DNA of 64,000 bases from Acetobacteraceae bacterium (GTDB lineage Bacteria > Pseudomonadota > Alphaproteobacteria > Acetobacterales > Acetobacteraceae). Location of the stretch: contig PLSD01000053.1 in NCBI GenBank assembly GCA_003164135.1, forward strand, positions 22,326 to 86,325, written 5' to 3'. Made by a program: the position numbers and the translations under genes. Position 1 is the first letter of the stretch. Every line of letters starts with the position of its first letter. This document shows, one piece after another, positions 43,279-53,176 of the stretch. The notes beneath the pieces are model-generated. The model was given only the letters and a program-made list of their open reading frames with translations. It had not been told where the DNA came from and searched no databases.

Positions 43279-46122
43279 TTATACAGTAAGTGCTTCATTC
43301 ACCAGGGCTGCCTGTTCGGCGGCGTGGACTTTGGCAAGTCCGGTAGCCGGGCTGGCGGCTGCCACGCGGCCGACGTAGCGCGGCCGTTTAGCGGCTCCCC
43401 CGGTGGCGGTGAGGACAGCTTCGATCTTGCGATCGAGGAACGTCCAGGCGCCGTTATTCTCCGGCTCTTCCTGGCACCAAACCACTTCGGCCTTGGAATA
43501 GGGCGCGATCGCGGCTTGCAGGGTGCGCGCCGGGAAGGGGTAGAACTGTTCCAGCCGCACCAGCGCGACATTCTTGATCCCGCGTTCGCGGCGCTCGGCC
43601 AGCAGGTCGTAATACACCTTGCCCGAGCACAGCACGACGCGCTTCACCTGCGCGGGGGCTACCAGCTTGTCGGTCTCGGGAATGACAAACTTGAAGCCCG
43701 AGCCCGCCGCCATGTCCTTCAGCGGCGAGACGGCAAGCTTGTGCCGCAGCAGGGATTTGGGCGTCATCAGCACCAGCGGCTTGCGGAAATTCCGCTTCAT
43801 CTGGCGGCGCAGGGCGTGGAAGTAGTTGGCCGGCGTGGTGAGGTTGCACACCGTCATGTTGCGCTCGGCGCAGAGCTGCAAATAGCGCTCCAGCCGCGCG
43901 GAGGAGTGCTCCGGCCCCTGGCCCTCGTTGCCATGCGGCAGCAGCAGCGTCAGCCCGCACATGCGTAGCCATTTGGTCTCGCCGCTGGCGATGAACTGGT
44001 CGATGATAACCTGCGCGCCATTGGCAAAATCGCCGAACTGGGCTTCCCACAGCACCAGCACGCTAGGGTCGGCGAGCGCATAGCCGTATTCAAAGCCCAG
44101 CACGCCGACTTCCGAGAGCAGCGAGTTGAAGATTTCGATCCGCGCCTGATCCTCGCTGATGTTATTTAGCGGAGTGTATTCGTTCTGGTTGGTCTGGTCG
44201 ATCAGCACGGCGTGGCGCTGGCTGAAGGTGCCGCGCTGGCAGTCCTCGCCAGACAGCCGCACGCGGTGGCCATCGAGCATCAGCGTACCGAACGCCAGGG
44301 CCTCGCCGGTAGACCAATCGATGCCTTCGCCGGAGTCGATCGCCTCGCGCTTCGCTTCAAGCTGGCGCAGGATTTTCGGGTTGAGGTCAAAGTTTTCCGG
44401 CGGGCGGGAGAGTGCGGCGCCAACTTCGCGCAGTTGCTCCATCGGCGCGGCGGTGGCCTGTTCTTCCTGCTCGTCTTCCGCGGTTGCCTGGTTCAGGCCG
44501 GACCAATGGCCTTCCAGCCAGTCCGCCTTGTTCACCTTATAGGCTTGCGCGCCTTTGTAGGCATCTTCCAGCGTCTGATTATACGCATCGGCAATCGCCT
44601 GCGCCTGCTCAGCCGGCACACTGCCTTCGGCGGCCAGCGCCTCGGCATAAAGCACGCGCGTGGTCTTCATGCCTTTAATGGCCTTGTACATAATCGGCTG
44701 CGTGAACGCCGGCTCGTCGTTCTCGTTATGGCCGTGGCGGCGGTAGCATACCAGGTCGATCACAACGTCCACCGCGAATTCCATGCGGAACTCGGTCGCC
44801 AACCGCGCCGCGAACACCACGGCCTCAGGGTCATCGCCATTCACATGCAAAATCGGCGACTGCACCGCCTTCGCCACGTCCGTGCAATACAGTCCGGAGA
44901 ACGCATGCGCCGGCACCGTGGTAAAGCCGATCTGGTTATTCACGATCAGGTGCACCGACCCGCCGGTGCGGTAACCGATCAACTGGCTCATCGCCAAAGT
45001 CTCATACACCACGCCCTGGCCGGCGAAGGCGGCATCGCCGTGCATCAAAATAGCCATGGCGGAGCGGCGGGTGGCATCGCATGCCATGTCCAGCCGCGCG
45101 CGGATCTTGCCGACCACCACGGGGTCCACCGCTTCCAGGTGCGAGGGGTTGGGTTGCAGCGAGAGATGCACCTGATTGCCGTCGATGGCGATATCGGCCG
45201 AGGTGCCGAGATGGTACTTCACGTCGCCGGAGCCATCCACATCCTCGGGCTTGGCGCTGGCGCCGCCGAATTCGCTGAACAGCGCAACCAGCGGCTTCTG
45301 CACGATATTCACCAGCGTATTCAGCCGCCCGCGATGCGGCATGCCAATGGCGATTTCCTTCACGCCATGCCCGGCGGCCGTCTCGATGATCGCATGCAGC
45401 GCCGGAATGGTGCTCTCACCGCCCTCCAGGCCAAAGCGCTTGGTGCCGACATAGCGGCGCTGGCAGAAGGTCTCGAAACTGTCCGCCTCGGTCAGCTGGC
45501 GCAGGATTTTGGTTTTTTCCTCGGCCCCGAAAGCCTTCAGCCAGGGTGCGCCCTCAATCCGCTGCTGAATCCAGGACTTTTGCGCCGGGTCCTGAATATG
45601 CATGAATTCCACGCCAATGCCGCCGCAATAGCTGGCGCGCAAAATGACCAGAATTTCCCGGATCGTCGCCCTATCAAGGCCCAGCACGCCGTCAATGAAA
45701 ATCGGCCGGTCCAGATCGGCTCCGGTGAAACCGTAACTGGCAGGGTCAAGCTCGGGGTGCTGGTAGGGCTGGCGCAGGCCAAGCGGATCGAGCTTTGCTT
45801 CCAAATGCCCGCGTACCCGGTAAGCGCGGATAAGCATTAGTGCGCGTAGTGAATCCAGCGTCGCGGTGCGGGTATCGGCCGTGGGGGGCAGGGCAGCGCG
45901 GGCGGCAACCTCTGGCGCATCAAATCCCTGCGGCCGCGGCGCCCAGGAGGCACCCGACGCATCGGTCATAATCGACCTTGTCTCATCATCCAGTGCGGCG
46001 AAAAGTGATGCGAAATCCGGGTCCACCGACTGCGGCGCGGCCACCCATTTTGCGTAAAGCTGTGCGATGAACTGGGCATTTGCCCCATTCATCGCGGTTG
46101 CGATGATGTCTACACCGGCCAT
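43279..46122 (-). CDS. sucA: 2-oxoglutarate dehydrogenase E1
   Basis: The 947-residue thiamine-diphosphate subunit decarboxylates 2-oxoglutarate in the TCA cycle. Typical segments are GMPHRGRLNTLVNIVQKP, then the cofactor region ILMHGDAAFAGQGVVYETL and NNQIGFTTVP. HVNGDDPEAV and the C-terminal transketolase-like part (LLPHGNEGQGPEHSSAR, WCQEEPENNGAWTF) complete it. Length and order match bacterial OdhA. A strong AGAGGG site overlaps the end of a small ORF 7 nt upstream. The segment is probably transcribed with that ORF and with sucB. Confidence 0.97.
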   Translation of the reverse strand: MAGVDIIATAMNGANAQFIAQLYAKWVAAPQSVDPDFASLFAALDDETRSIMTDASGASWAPRPQGFDAPEVAARAALPPTADTRTATLDSLRALMLIRAYRVRGHLEAKLDPLGLRQPYQHPELDPASYGFTGADLDRPIFIDGVLGLDRATIREILVILRASYCGGIGVEFMHIQDPAQKSWIQQRIEGAPWLKAFGAEEKTKILRQLTEADSFETFCQRRYVGTKRFGLEGGESTIPALHAIIETAAGHGVKEIAIGMPHRGRLNTLVNIVQKPLVALFSEFGGASAKPEDVDGSGDVKYHLGTSADIAIDGNQVHLSLQPNPSHLEAVDPVVVGKIRARLDMACDATRRSAMAILMHGDAAFAGQGVVYETLAMSQLIGYRTGGSVHLIVNNQIGFTTVPAHAFSGLYCTDVAKAVQSPILHVNGDDPEAVVFAARLATEFRMEFAVDVVIDLVCYRRHGHNENDEPAFTQPIMYKAIKGMKTTRVLYAEALAAEGSVPAEQAQAIADAYNQTLEDAYKGAQAYKVNKADWLEGHWSGLNQATAEDEQEEQATAAPMEQLREVGAALSRPPENFDLNPKILRQLEAKREAIDSGEGIDWSTGEALAFGTLMLDGHRVRLSGEDCQRGTFSQRHAVLIDQTNQNEYTPLNNISEDQARIEIFNSLLSEVGVLGFEYGYALADPSVLVLWEAQFGDFANGAQVIIDQFIASGETKWLRMCGLTLLLPHGNEGQGPEHSSARLERYLQLCAERNMTVCNLTTPANYFHALRRQMKRNFRKPLVLMTPKSLLRHKLAVSPLKDMAAGSGFKFVIPETDKLVAPAQVKRVVLCSGKVYYDLLAERRERGIKNVALVRLEQFYPFPARTLQAAIAPYSKAEVVWCQEEPENNGAWTFLDRKIEAVLTATGGAAKRPRYVGRVAAASPATGLAKVHAAEQAALVNEALTV

Positions 46123-46129
46123 ACCAAAC

Positions 46130-46315
46130 CTATCCCTCTGTAAAGCGACTCTGCTCCGCCCAGTCTACGCCGCCGTAAGACAACAGCGGCGAGCTTATCC
46201 TCCCACCAAAATATGGCAGGTTTACGAACTCAGCGGCCATATAGGCTACTAGCCCCGCCGTATCGTGGTCCGGTTTGGAGGGGCTGGGTTGTTCAATGTG
46301 CATGTGTTCCAACAT
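46130..46315 (-). CDS. Small hypothetical ORF directly upstream of sucA
   Basis: A 61-residue ORF (MLEHMHIEQPSPSKPDHDTA to QSRFTEG) ends 7 nt before sucA, and its last codons contain the sucA ribosome site. Upstream of its ATG is GGAAGGAGCGGAG, a strong ribosome site. The middle is aromatic and hydrophobic (AAEFVNLPYFGG), and there is no signal peptide. I do not recognise it. It may be a small protein or a leader that couples translation to sucA. Confidence 0.45.
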   Translation of the reverse strand: MLEHMHIEQPSPSKPDHDTAGLVAYMAAEFVNLPYFGGRISSPLLSYGGVDWAEQSRFTEG

Positions 46316-46414
46316 TACCACTCCGCTCCTTCCGACTCGTTAAAATGTGATGATTTTAGGCCCATGCAAGGCATTTCGCGGGGGTTTTCGAAGCCTGCGC
46401 GCGGCGCTTTCATG

Positions 46415-46450
46415 AAAAAAGCTGAACCGCGCATCCGATTCAGCTTTTTT
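46415..46450. terminator. Rho-independent terminator downstream of sucD
   Basis: AAAAAAGCTGAA and TTCAGCTTTTTT form a 12-bp stem around a 12-nt loop, flanked by A and T runs, about 26 bases after the sucD stop. Its symmetry could end transcription on either strand, and it separates sucCD from sucAB. Confidence 0.85.
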
Positions 46451-46475
46451 CCAACAGATCAGACCAGCGTGAAGT

Positions 46476-47351
46476 TTATCGCTTCAGCGCCTTCACCATG
46501 GTGCTGCCAAGTGCCGCCGGGCTTTCGGCGACAAAAATACCCGCTTCCAGCATGGCGGCGATCTTTGCCTGGGCGGTGTCCTTACCGCCGGAAATTACGG
46601 CACCGGCATGGCCCATGCGGCGGCCCGGCGGTGCGGTAACACCAGCAATAAAGCCGACAATCGGCTTCTTGATCTTGTGGCGGGCAAGGAATTCCGCCGC
46701 GTCGATCTCGGAGGGGCCGCCGATTTCGCCGATCATGATAATTGCCTGGGTCTCGTCGTCATGCAGGAACAGGTCCAGCACTTCGATGAAGTCCATGCCC
46801 TTCACCGGGTCACCGCCGATGCCAACGCAGGTGGACTGGCCAAGCCCGGCGGCAGTGGTCTGCGCCACGGCCTCATACGTCAATGTACCGGAACGGGACA
46901 CAATGCCGATGGAGCCGCGCTTGTGGATGTGGCCCGGCATAATGCCGATCTTGCATTCATCGGGGGTGATGACGCCGGGGCAGTTCGGCCCGACCAGGCG
47001 CGAGTTGGAGCCGCAAAGGGCGCGCTTCACGCGCACCATGTCGAGCACCGGAATGCCTTCGGTGATGCAGACGATCAATTCCATGCCGGCATCAATGGCT
47101 TCCAGGATGGAATCAGCCGCGAACGGCGGCGGCACGTAAATGGCGGACGCATTGGCGCCGGTCTTCGCGCGGGCTTCACCCACCGTGTTGTACACGGGGA
47201 GGTCGAGATGCTTGGTGCCCCCCTTGCCGGGGGTCACGCCGCCGACAACTTTGGTGCCGTACGCCAGCGCCTGCTCGGAGTGGAACGTACCTTGTGCGCC
47301 GGTGAAACCCTGCGTGATGACTTTAGTGTTCTGGTTGACGAGAATTGCCAT
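46476..47351 (-). CDS. sucD: Succinate--CoA ligase, alpha subunit
   Basis: The 291-residue alpha subunit binds CoA and carries the phosphorylated histidine. Seen are the CoA-binding N-terminus with [40 protein letters not shown], and [14 protein letters not shown] with the active-site histidine near residue 249. It makes ATP or GTP from succinyl-CoA in the TCA cycle. Its start shares one base with the sucC stop (TAATG), so the subunits are translated together. Confidence 0.97.
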   Translation of the reverse strand: MAILVNQNTKVITQGFTGAQGTFHSEQALAYGTKVVGGVTPGKGGTKHLDLPVYNTVGEARAKTGANASAIYVPPPFAADSILEAIDAGMELIVCITEGIPVLDMVRVKRALCGSNSRLVGPNCPGVITPDECKIGIMPGHIHKRGSIGIVSRSGTLTYEAVAQTTAAGLGQSTCVGIGGDPVKGMDFIEVLDLFLHDDETQAIIMIGEIGGPSEIDAAEFLARHKIKKPIVGFIAGVTAPPGRRMGHAGAVISGGKDTAQAKIAAMLEAGIFVAESPAALGSTMVKALKR

Positions 47352-48547
47352 TACGCGGCTTCCTTCACGGCTTTGACGATTTTTTCAGCGGCATCGGCGA
47401 GGTTGTCCGCCGGGATAATCGGCAGGCCGGATTTGGCCATGATATCCTTGCCGAGCTGTACGTTGGTGCCTTCCAGGCGCACCACCAGCGGCACGGAGAG
47501 CGAGACTTCCCGCGCGGCGGCGATCACGCCCTCGGCGATCACGTCGCAGCGCATGATGCCGCCGAAAATGTTCACCAGAATGCCTTCAACGTTCGGATCG
47601 GACAGAATGATCTTGAACGCCGCCGTGACGCGTTCTTTCGTCGCACCGCCGCCAACGTCCAAAAAGTTGGCGGGTTCCGCGCCATAGAGCTTGATAATGT
47701 CCATGGTCGCCATGGCTAGGCCAGCACCATTCACCATGCAGCCGATGTTACCATCCAGCGCCACGTAGGAGAGGCTGTGCTTGTTGGCCTCCAGCTCCTT
47801 GGGGTCTTCCTCGCTCTCGTCGCGGAGTTTTTCGATCTCCGGGTGACGGTACAGCGCGTTGTCGTCGAAGCTCACCTTGGCATCCAGCGCGATGATCTCG
47901 CCGGCGCCGGTCACGACCAGCGGGTTGATCTCGATGACCGCCGCATCCGTGGCGACGAACGCCTCATAGATGGAGGTGACGAATTTGGCGAATGTGGCAA
48001 CCTGCTTGCCCTCCAGCCCAAGGCCGAAAGCGAGCTTGCGGGCATGGAAGCCCGAAATGCCGGAAGCCGGGTCAACCGGCGCGCGCAGGATTTTCTCAGG
48101 CGTGTGCTCGGCCACCTCCTCAACTTCCATGCCGCCCTCGGTGGAGGCAACGATCACGATCTCGGAAACCGAGCGGTCGATCAGCAGGGAGAGGTACAGC
48201 TCGCGCTTAATGTCGCAACCGGCTTCAACATACACGCGGCGCACTAGGCGCCCGGCTGGGCCGGTCTGCTTGGTAATCAGCGTATGGCCGATCATCGCGG
48301 CGGCGGCTTCGCGCACTTCATCCAGGCTCTTGGCCAGGCGGACGCCGCCTTTGCCGTTCGGGTCATCCTTGAACTTGCCCGCCCCGCGGCCACCCGCGTG
48401 GATCTGCGATTTAATGACGTAAACCGGCCCCGGAAGCTGTTTCGCGGCTTCCACCGCTTCTTCCGGAGTCCAGGCGACATGGCCGCCCAATACTGCGACG
48501 CCATAGGCTTTCAGCAGTTCCTTGCCCTGATATTCATGTATATTCAT
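47351..48547 (-). CDS. sucC: Succinate--CoA ligase, beta subunit
   Basis: The 398-residue subunit has the ATP-grasp fold: [17 protein letters not shown] at the start, [19 protein letters not shown] near residue 45, and the C-terminal CoA-ligase part with [16 protein letters not shown] and [16 protein letters not shown]. The ATG at 48547 is the standard start; the ORF extends upstream without support. It is coupled to sucD. The usual mdh gene of many alphaproteobacteria is not found upstream, where zapE lies instead. Confidence 0.97.
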   Translation of the reverse strand: MNIHEYQGKELLKAYGVAVLGGHVAWTPEEAVEAAKQLPGPVYVIKSQIHAGGRGAGKFKDDPNGKGGVRLAKSLDEVREAAAAMIGHTLITKQTGPAGRLVRRVYVEAGCDIKRELYLSLLIDRSVSEIVIVASTEGGMEVEEVAEHTPEKILRAPVDPASGISGFHARKLAFGLGLEGKQVATFAKFVTSIYEAFVATDAAVIEINPLVVTGAGEIIALDAKVSFDDNALYRHPEIEKLRDESEEDPKELEANKHSLSYVALDGNIGCMVNGAGLAMATMDIIKLYGAEPANFLDVGGGATKERVTAAFKIILSDPNVEGILVNIFGGIMRCDVIAEGVIAAAREVSLSVPLVVRLEGTNVQLGKDIMAKSGLPIIPADNLADAAEKIVKAVKEAA

Positions 48548-48691
48548 GTGAAGTCGGCCTACCCTGTTTTCTGGAGTTAAAACGGCGTCGCCGGGGGTGC
48601 TACTCCAATCATCCCCTCCCGGCAAGAACCTATGCTGCGCTGCGGGATTTTGACGATTGGAGGGGGAAACGCCGGCGGCATTCCCCCTGCA

Positions 48692-49840
48692 TTAAGTTAG
48701 GTGCGGAAGCTTCAGGTACTCCTCGCTCTGCATTTCCTCCAGGCGGGAGGCCGTACGTTCAAAGATTTTCGAACCCTCGCCCGAGCGGTAAAGGTCATCC
48801 GGCCAGGCGGCGGCGGAGGCATAAAGCTTCACCCGGTGCTCATAGAGTGCGTCGATAAGTGTCACAAAGCGGCGCGCTTCGTCGAAATTATCCGGCGAGA
48901 GGCGCGGAATCCCGTCGATCAGGATGTTATGGTAATGCGTGGCCAGGGCCAGATAGTCGCCGGGCCCCAGCGGCATGCCGCACAGCGCATGAAAATCGAA
49001 CCGCGCGGTATGGCCGACAGCCAGCGGCACGGCCAGGGTGCGCCCGGTGACAAGAATACTCTCCGTCTTCGGCGGTAAACCGGCGGTGAGCTCCCTAAAA
49101 ATCACATCCAACGCCTCGTCGGCCCTGGTATTGGCAGGCACATACCAGCAGCTCATGCCGTGCAGGCGCTCACGCCGGTAGTCGCGCTCGGAGTCCAGCA
49201 CCAGCACGTCCAGATTTTTCTTGATGAGGGAAATGAAGGGGAGAAAGGCATCGCGCCCCGGTTTGCCCTTATACAGATCATCCGGAAGCGTGTTGGAGGT
49301 GGCGACCACCACGACCAGGCGGGCAAATAACGCCTCGAACAGCCGCCCTAAAATCATCGCATCGACAATATCGTGCACCTGGAATTCGTCGAAGCAGAGC
49401 AACGAGGCTTCCTCGGCGATCATATCCGCCAAAGCGGGGATGGGGTCGGCAATGTTTGGGTTGTCGCGTTTGATGGCATGGAAGCGGCGGTGCGCGTCCT
49501 GCATGAATTCATGGAAATGGATGCGCTTTTTGCGCGGCACGTCGGCTGCCTCGAAGAATAAATCCATGAGCATGGATTTACCCCGCCCCACATCGCCGAC
49601 AATATACAGCCCGTTTGGGTGGTCCTGCATATCGTCCACCTGCTTGCGGTGGAGCAACCGGCCGACCCAGCCGTTGGGCGGTTTTTTCGGATAGGGGTTA
49701 TAGCCGCGCAGTTTCCCCCATAAATCCTGCAGCCGCTCGGCCACGCTGCCTTGGGCAGGATCGAAAGTAATCGATCCGGCGGCAATGCGGGCGCGATAAG
49801 CGGAAATGACGCCAGGAGAGGAGGGGGAGGCGCTGGACAT
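48692..49840 (-). CDS. zapE: Cell division protein ZapE (AFG1-like ATPase)
   Basis: The 382-residue P-loop ATPase has Walker A YIVGDVGRGKSMLMDLFFE near residue 80, Walker B SLLCFDEFQVHDIVDAM near 145, and sensor VVVVATSNTLPDDLYKG. ZapE acts on the Z-ring in Gram-negative bacteria and is related to the mitochondrial AFG1 protein. The ATG at 49840 is taken because the family begins near there; the ORF extends further without a ribosome site. It lies upstream of sucC on the same strand, an arrangement common in alphaproteobacteria, usually with mdh between them. Confidence 0.93.
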   Translation of the reverse strand: MSSASPSSPGVISAYRARIAAGSITFDPAQGSVAERLQDLWGKLRGYNPYPKKPPNGWVGRLLHRKQVDDMQDHPNGLYIVGDVGRGKSMLMDLFFEAADVPRKKRIHFHEFMQDAHRRFHAIKRDNPNIADPIPALADMIAEEASLLCFDEFQVHDIVDAMILGRLFEALFARLVVVVATSNTLPDDLYKGKPGRDAFLPFISLIKKNLDVLVLDSERDYRRERLHGMSCWYVPANTRADEALDVIFRELTAGLPPKTESILVTGRTLAVPLAVGHTARFDFHALCGMPLGPGDYLALATHYHNILIDGIPRLSPDNFDEARRFVTLIDALYEHRVKLYASAAAWPDDLYRSGEGSKIFERTASRLEEMQSEEYLKLPHLT

Positions 49841-49975
49841 GTTGCGCAACCCCGATACTCCCGCCGCTTGTGCGGCGCAACAACTGTTAAGCCGGGGTGC
49901 ATTGCGCGCGGGGCTGATGAGGGGCGCAGTTGCGGCGCATTGACGCGCGCCCCCCGTTTCAATACGCATTTGCCC

Positions 49976-50611
49976 ATGAATAGTCTCGATTTTGAGGGTC
50001 TGCGTGCGGCCCAAGTCGCCACCGACCCGTTCCCGCACATCCTGCTGCCGCGTTTCGTGAAGCCCGAAGCTTTACCAGCGGTCGTCGCTGCCCTGCCGGA
50101 AATGCGCGGCCGCGGCAGCTTCCCCATCGGCGCGCTCAAACTCGGCAAAGCCGCGCGCGAGGCCATCGCGGAGCTGGAGAGCGAGGAATTCCGCGCCATC
50201 GTGGCGGAGAAATTCGGGCTCGACCTCAAAGGCGCACCGCTGATGACCACCCTGCGCGGCAATTCCGGCGCGCAGGACGGGCAGATTCACACCGACTCCA
50301 GCGCCAAGCGGGTGACCATTCTGCTGTACCTGAATCCCGGTAACGGCGAGGGCTGGGCCCGCCAGCAAGGCTGTCTGCGCCTGCTGCGCAATGGCACGGA
50401 CCTGGAAAACTACGCCGCCGAAATTCCCCCGGTCGAGGGCACGCTGCTGGTCTTCCCCAACGGCCCCACCACCTTCCACGGGCATAAAACGTTCGTCGGC
50501 CAGCGTTATGTGGTGCAGATGAACTACATGACCACCAGCACCAAGGCGAAAGTCGAAATGCGCCGCCACCATCTCTCGGCCTTCATCAAACGCCTGACCC
50601 GCTCGGCCTAA
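49976..50611 (+). CDS. 2OG-Fe(II) oxygenase family protein
   Basis: The 211-residue protein has the iron-binding pair H105-x-D107 (GQIHTDSSAKRV), a distal histidine near 168 (TTFHGHKTFVG) and R177 for 2-oxoglutarate. The DSBH core includes VTILLYLNPGNGEGW. It belongs to the prolyl-4-hydroxylase-like group. The substrate is unknown; relatives often have a protein or small-molecule target. The ATG at 49976 is used, since the ORF to 49751 runs into the divergent zapE gene. Its stop overlaps modC by 4 nt. Confidence 0.82.
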   Translation: MNSLDFEGLRAAQVATDPFPHILLPRFVKPEALPAVVAALPEMRGRGSFPIGALKLGKAAREAIAELESEEFRAIVAEKFGLDLKGAPLMTTLRGNSGAQDGQIHTDSSAKRVTILLYLNPGNGEGWARQQGCLRLLRNGTDLENYAAEIPPVEGTLLVFPNGPTTFHGHKTFVGQRYVVQMNYMTTSTKAKVEMRRHHLSAFIKRLTRSA

Positions 50612-51531
50612 CCCAGCCGCCTCAGTTTCGCCGGGTCTGGCCGGAGGAAAATTTTCATCCCCGGCGCGAACTGGGTTATATCGCCGGCCGCCAGATGCAC
50701 CACAAAGCGCGCCGGTCCCGCGCATTCCAGCCGCAGACCCATACCATGCGCGCGCACTGACACGACGCTGGCGGCAATCCCCGCCTCCGCCACTTCAATG
50801 TCGGCGGCGCGAACCGCGTACCCCACCCCGCTTTCTGCCCAAATATTCTCAAACCCGAGCAGTTCAGCCGCCTCCGCCGATTGCGGGTTACCAAACACCT
50901 CGCGTGTAACCCCCTGCTGAATTACCCGCCCATCCGCCAGCAGCACCAGCCAGTCCGCCATCGCGGCAATCGCCGGATCATGCGTCGCCGCCAGCGCCGG
51001 CAGTTTTCGCGCGGTTAAAGTCTCGATCAACCAGGTCAGCGCCGCATCGCGCGTGGCGGCATCCAGTGCGGAAAGCGGTTCATCGAGCAGCAATAGTTCC
51101 GGGCCGCGCACCAGCGCCCTGGCCAGCGCCACCCGCTGCGCCTCCCCGCCGGAAAGTGCCGTGGCCGCGCGGCGGGCCAGTTCACCCAGCCCCAACTCAT
51201 CCAGCAGCGCCTGCGCCGCCGTAAACCGTCCCGGCCCGCGCAGCGCATAGGCGGTGTTCTCCAGCACATTCAAATGTGGAAACAGCCCAGAATTCTGCGG
51301 CAAATACCCAATCGGCCGCTCCTGCGCCGCCATTCCGCCCCAAGGCGCACCATCGGCCGGCAGCAACCCCGCCAGCGCCTTCAACAGCGAGGTTTTTCCC
51401 GCGCCCGAGCGCCCCAGCAACGCCGTGAACCCGCGCACCTCAAACCGCGCCTCCAGCGCAATCGGCGTGTGCAGCCGGTAATCGACAGCCAACCCCCTCA
51501 CGGCAACCGCCGCGCCCGCAGCCCCAGCCAT
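50608..51531 (-). CDS. modC: Molybdate (or tungstate) ABC transporter ATP-binding protein
   Basis: The 307-residue ATPase has Walker A GRSGAGKTSLLKALAGL near residue 42, the signature ALSGGEAQRVALARAL near 125 and Walker B LLLLDEPLSALD. A C-terminal TOBE-like part (about 225-305) is present, as in ModC. It powers import of the oxyanion. The ATG at 51531 overlaps the modB end by 34 nt; the ORF extends far upstream inside modB. It is the last gene of modABC, convergent with the 2OG oxygenase gene. Confidence 0.9.
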   Translation of the reverse strand: MAGAAGAAVAVRGLAVDYRLHTPIALEARFEVRGFTALLGRSGAGKTSLLKALAGLLPADGAPWGGMAAQERPIGYLPQNSGLFPHLNVLENTAYALRGPGRFTAAQALLDELGLGELARRAATALSGGEAQRVALARALVRGPELLLLDEPLSALDAATRDAALTWLIETLTARKLPALAATHDPAIAAMADWLVLLADGRVIQQGVTREVFGNPQSAEAAELLGFENIWAESGVGYAVRAADIEVAEAGIAASVVSVRAHGMGLRLECAGPARFVVHLAAGDITQFAPGMKIFLRPDPAKLRRLG

Positions 51532-52214
51532 AACGGCAGCGGCAAGGTCGCCAGCAAAAACACCACGACCAACGGAAACACCGCCTGGATCCCCAAATCC
51601 TGCACATCCACCCATAGCCGCACCGGCATCCCGGCGGGAAAGTAGGCAAGGATCAGCACAATCCCGAATTCCCCCAGCGCGCGCACCCAGCACAGCGCCA
51701 GCGCCGAGGCCAACCCCCGCTGCGCCAGCGGCAGCGTGACGCGGAAAAACACCCGCAACGGCTCATCCCCCAGCGTGCGGGCGATCTGCTCCAGCTCCGC
51801 CGGCACCTCCACCAGCGCCGCGCGGGCGGCAATAATATAAGTGGGTAACGCGGCATAAACCCCGGCCAGCACAAAAGCGGCGGGGCTGTTGGTTAAAATC
51901 AGCCCAAACCGGGCAAAACGGGCACCAACCGGCGCGGCGGGGCCGTAAAAGCTCACCAGCAAAATGCCCAGCGCCAGTGTCGGCATCAGCATCGGCACCA
52001 GCACCAGCGCCTCCACCACGGCACTTCGCCGCCCGGCCGACCGCGCCAGGTACAAAGCCACCGGCGTCCCCGCCAGCGCAATCAACACCACCGCCGCGCC
52101 GCCACCGGCCAGTGAGGTGAAAATGGCATGAATATCATCAGCCTCCAGGCTGGCGTCACGCCAGTCCCCGCCGGTCACCAGCGCGAACAGCGGCACGCAG
52201 AGAAACCCCAGCAC
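51498..52214 (-). CDS. modB: Molybdate (or tungstate) ABC transporter permease
   Basis: The 238-residue inner-membrane protein has about six helices and the EAA loop ARTLGDEPLRVFFRVTLPLA. The segment ALCWVRALGEFGIVLILAYF is typical of ModB/WtpB permeases. A GTG start at 52214 is used; no ATG or TTG lies between it and the modA stop, so the real start may include a rarer codon. It lies between modA and modC in one operon. Confidence 0.9.
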   Translation of the reverse strand: MLGFLCVPLFALVTGGDWRDASLEADDIHAIFTSLAGGGAAVVLIALAGTPVALYLARSAGRRSAVVEALVLVPMLMPTLALGILLVSFYGPAAPVGARFARFGLILTNSPAAFVLAGVYAALPTYIIAARAALVEVPAELEQIARTLGDEPLRVFFRVTLPLAQRGLASALALCWVRALGEFGIVLILAYFPAGMPVRLWVDVQDLGIQAVFPLVVVFLLATLPLPLWLGLRARRLP

Positions 52215-52252
52215 CAGGAGCAGAAATCCCCGCCGGACGAGGGGCAGCGGGC

Positions 52253-53149
52253 TCAGAGGCTTTTGCCCTTGCCAGGGTTATAGCCGTATTGCTCCAGAAT
52301 TTCCTGGCCGCGTGGGCTGTTCAAAAAATCCACGAACGCCTGCGCCGCCCGCGGGTTGGCGGCGTTCTTCAGCACGGCGGCATAAAACACCAGCGGGCTC
52401 GGATGTGTGGTCTTGCCCTTCAAGGTCAGCTCCGCCTGGTTGTACCAATCCTTCGCCAGCGCCGGATTACCGAAGTTGATTTCCGGAGGCAGCACGATAA
52501 AGGGCAGCCGCTGCGAAATCACCGCACTCTCATACCCCACGGTTGCGTCGAGCTCTCCGTCCTGCAGCCGGGCCAGCTGCGACGTCTCGGCGAAAATCTG
52601 CGCCGGATTTTCTACCGCCCGGGCCACCTGCGCCGCAAATCCCGGAAGCTTGTAGTATTTTTCCGCCAGTTGCAGCGTATACAGGGAATATTGCCCTTGC
52701 GGGTCAGTCGCTGGATCACTCCGGGCAAAGCGCAACCCAGGCGTGGTCAGTATCTTCGTCCAGTCCGCGTCCTTGGCCGCAAACGCGGCGGCAAATTGCG
52801 ATTTTGGTGAATACGGCAGCACCATCGAGGTACTGGCAACCGGCACCGCGCCATCGGCCAGCCCGGCAGCCTCCACTACTTTCGCCGGCGCGGCGGAAAC
52901 CGGGACAAACACGTCCGCATTCAGCGCGTTGCCCGCCAGCAAATGCGCCAGCGCCATCGACGGCTGACCGATCCCCTGGAACTGCGTGCCCGTCAGCACC
53001 GTGAAGGCCGGGCCGATGCCGCGATCCATCACCACCCCCATGGACCCGGCGAAGGCGACCGTGATTTTGTCCCCAGCCATCGCCGGTGTGGCGCCGGCAG
53101 CGAACAGGCAAGTGCTGGCGGCGAGCAGAAAGCGGCGTGTTGTCGGCAT
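52253..53149 (-). CDS. modA: Molybdate/tungstate-binding periplasmic protein
   Basis: The 298-residue protein has a Sec signal peptide (RRFLLAASTCLFAAGATPAMA) and the binding fold opening ITVAFAGSMGVVMDRGIGPA. It continues with GIGQPSMALAHLLAGNALNADVF and ends in YGYNPGKGKSL. The arrangement is closer to the WtpA/TupA-like group than to the E. coli ModA type, so tungstate is a possible ligand. GGAGC lies upstream of the ATG. The ModE-type operator lies 27-55 bases upstream of the start. Confidence 0.85.
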   Translation of the reverse strand: MPTTRRFLLAASTCLFAAGATPAMAGDKITVAFAGSMGVVMDRGIGPAFTVLTGTQFQGIGQPSMALAHLLAGNALNADVFVPVSAAPAKVVEAAGLADGAVPVASTSMVLPYSPKSQFAAAFAAKDADWTKILTTPGLRFARSDPATDPQGQYSLYTLQLAEKYYKLPGFAAQVARAVENPAQIFAETSQLARLQDGELDATVGYESAVISQRLPFIVLPPEINFGNPALAKDWYNQAELTLKGKTTHPSPLVFYAAVLKNAANPRAAQAFVDFLNSPRGQEILEQYGYNPGKGKSL

Positions 53150-53176
53150 TTTTAAAGCTCCAGAGCGATTTTTCTA

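Noticed and set aside
44212..45840. 542-codon open frame antisense to sucA
   Set aside because: Strong homology motifs of sucA on the other strand explain the region; the antisense product is low-complexity and rich in His, Arg and Gly.
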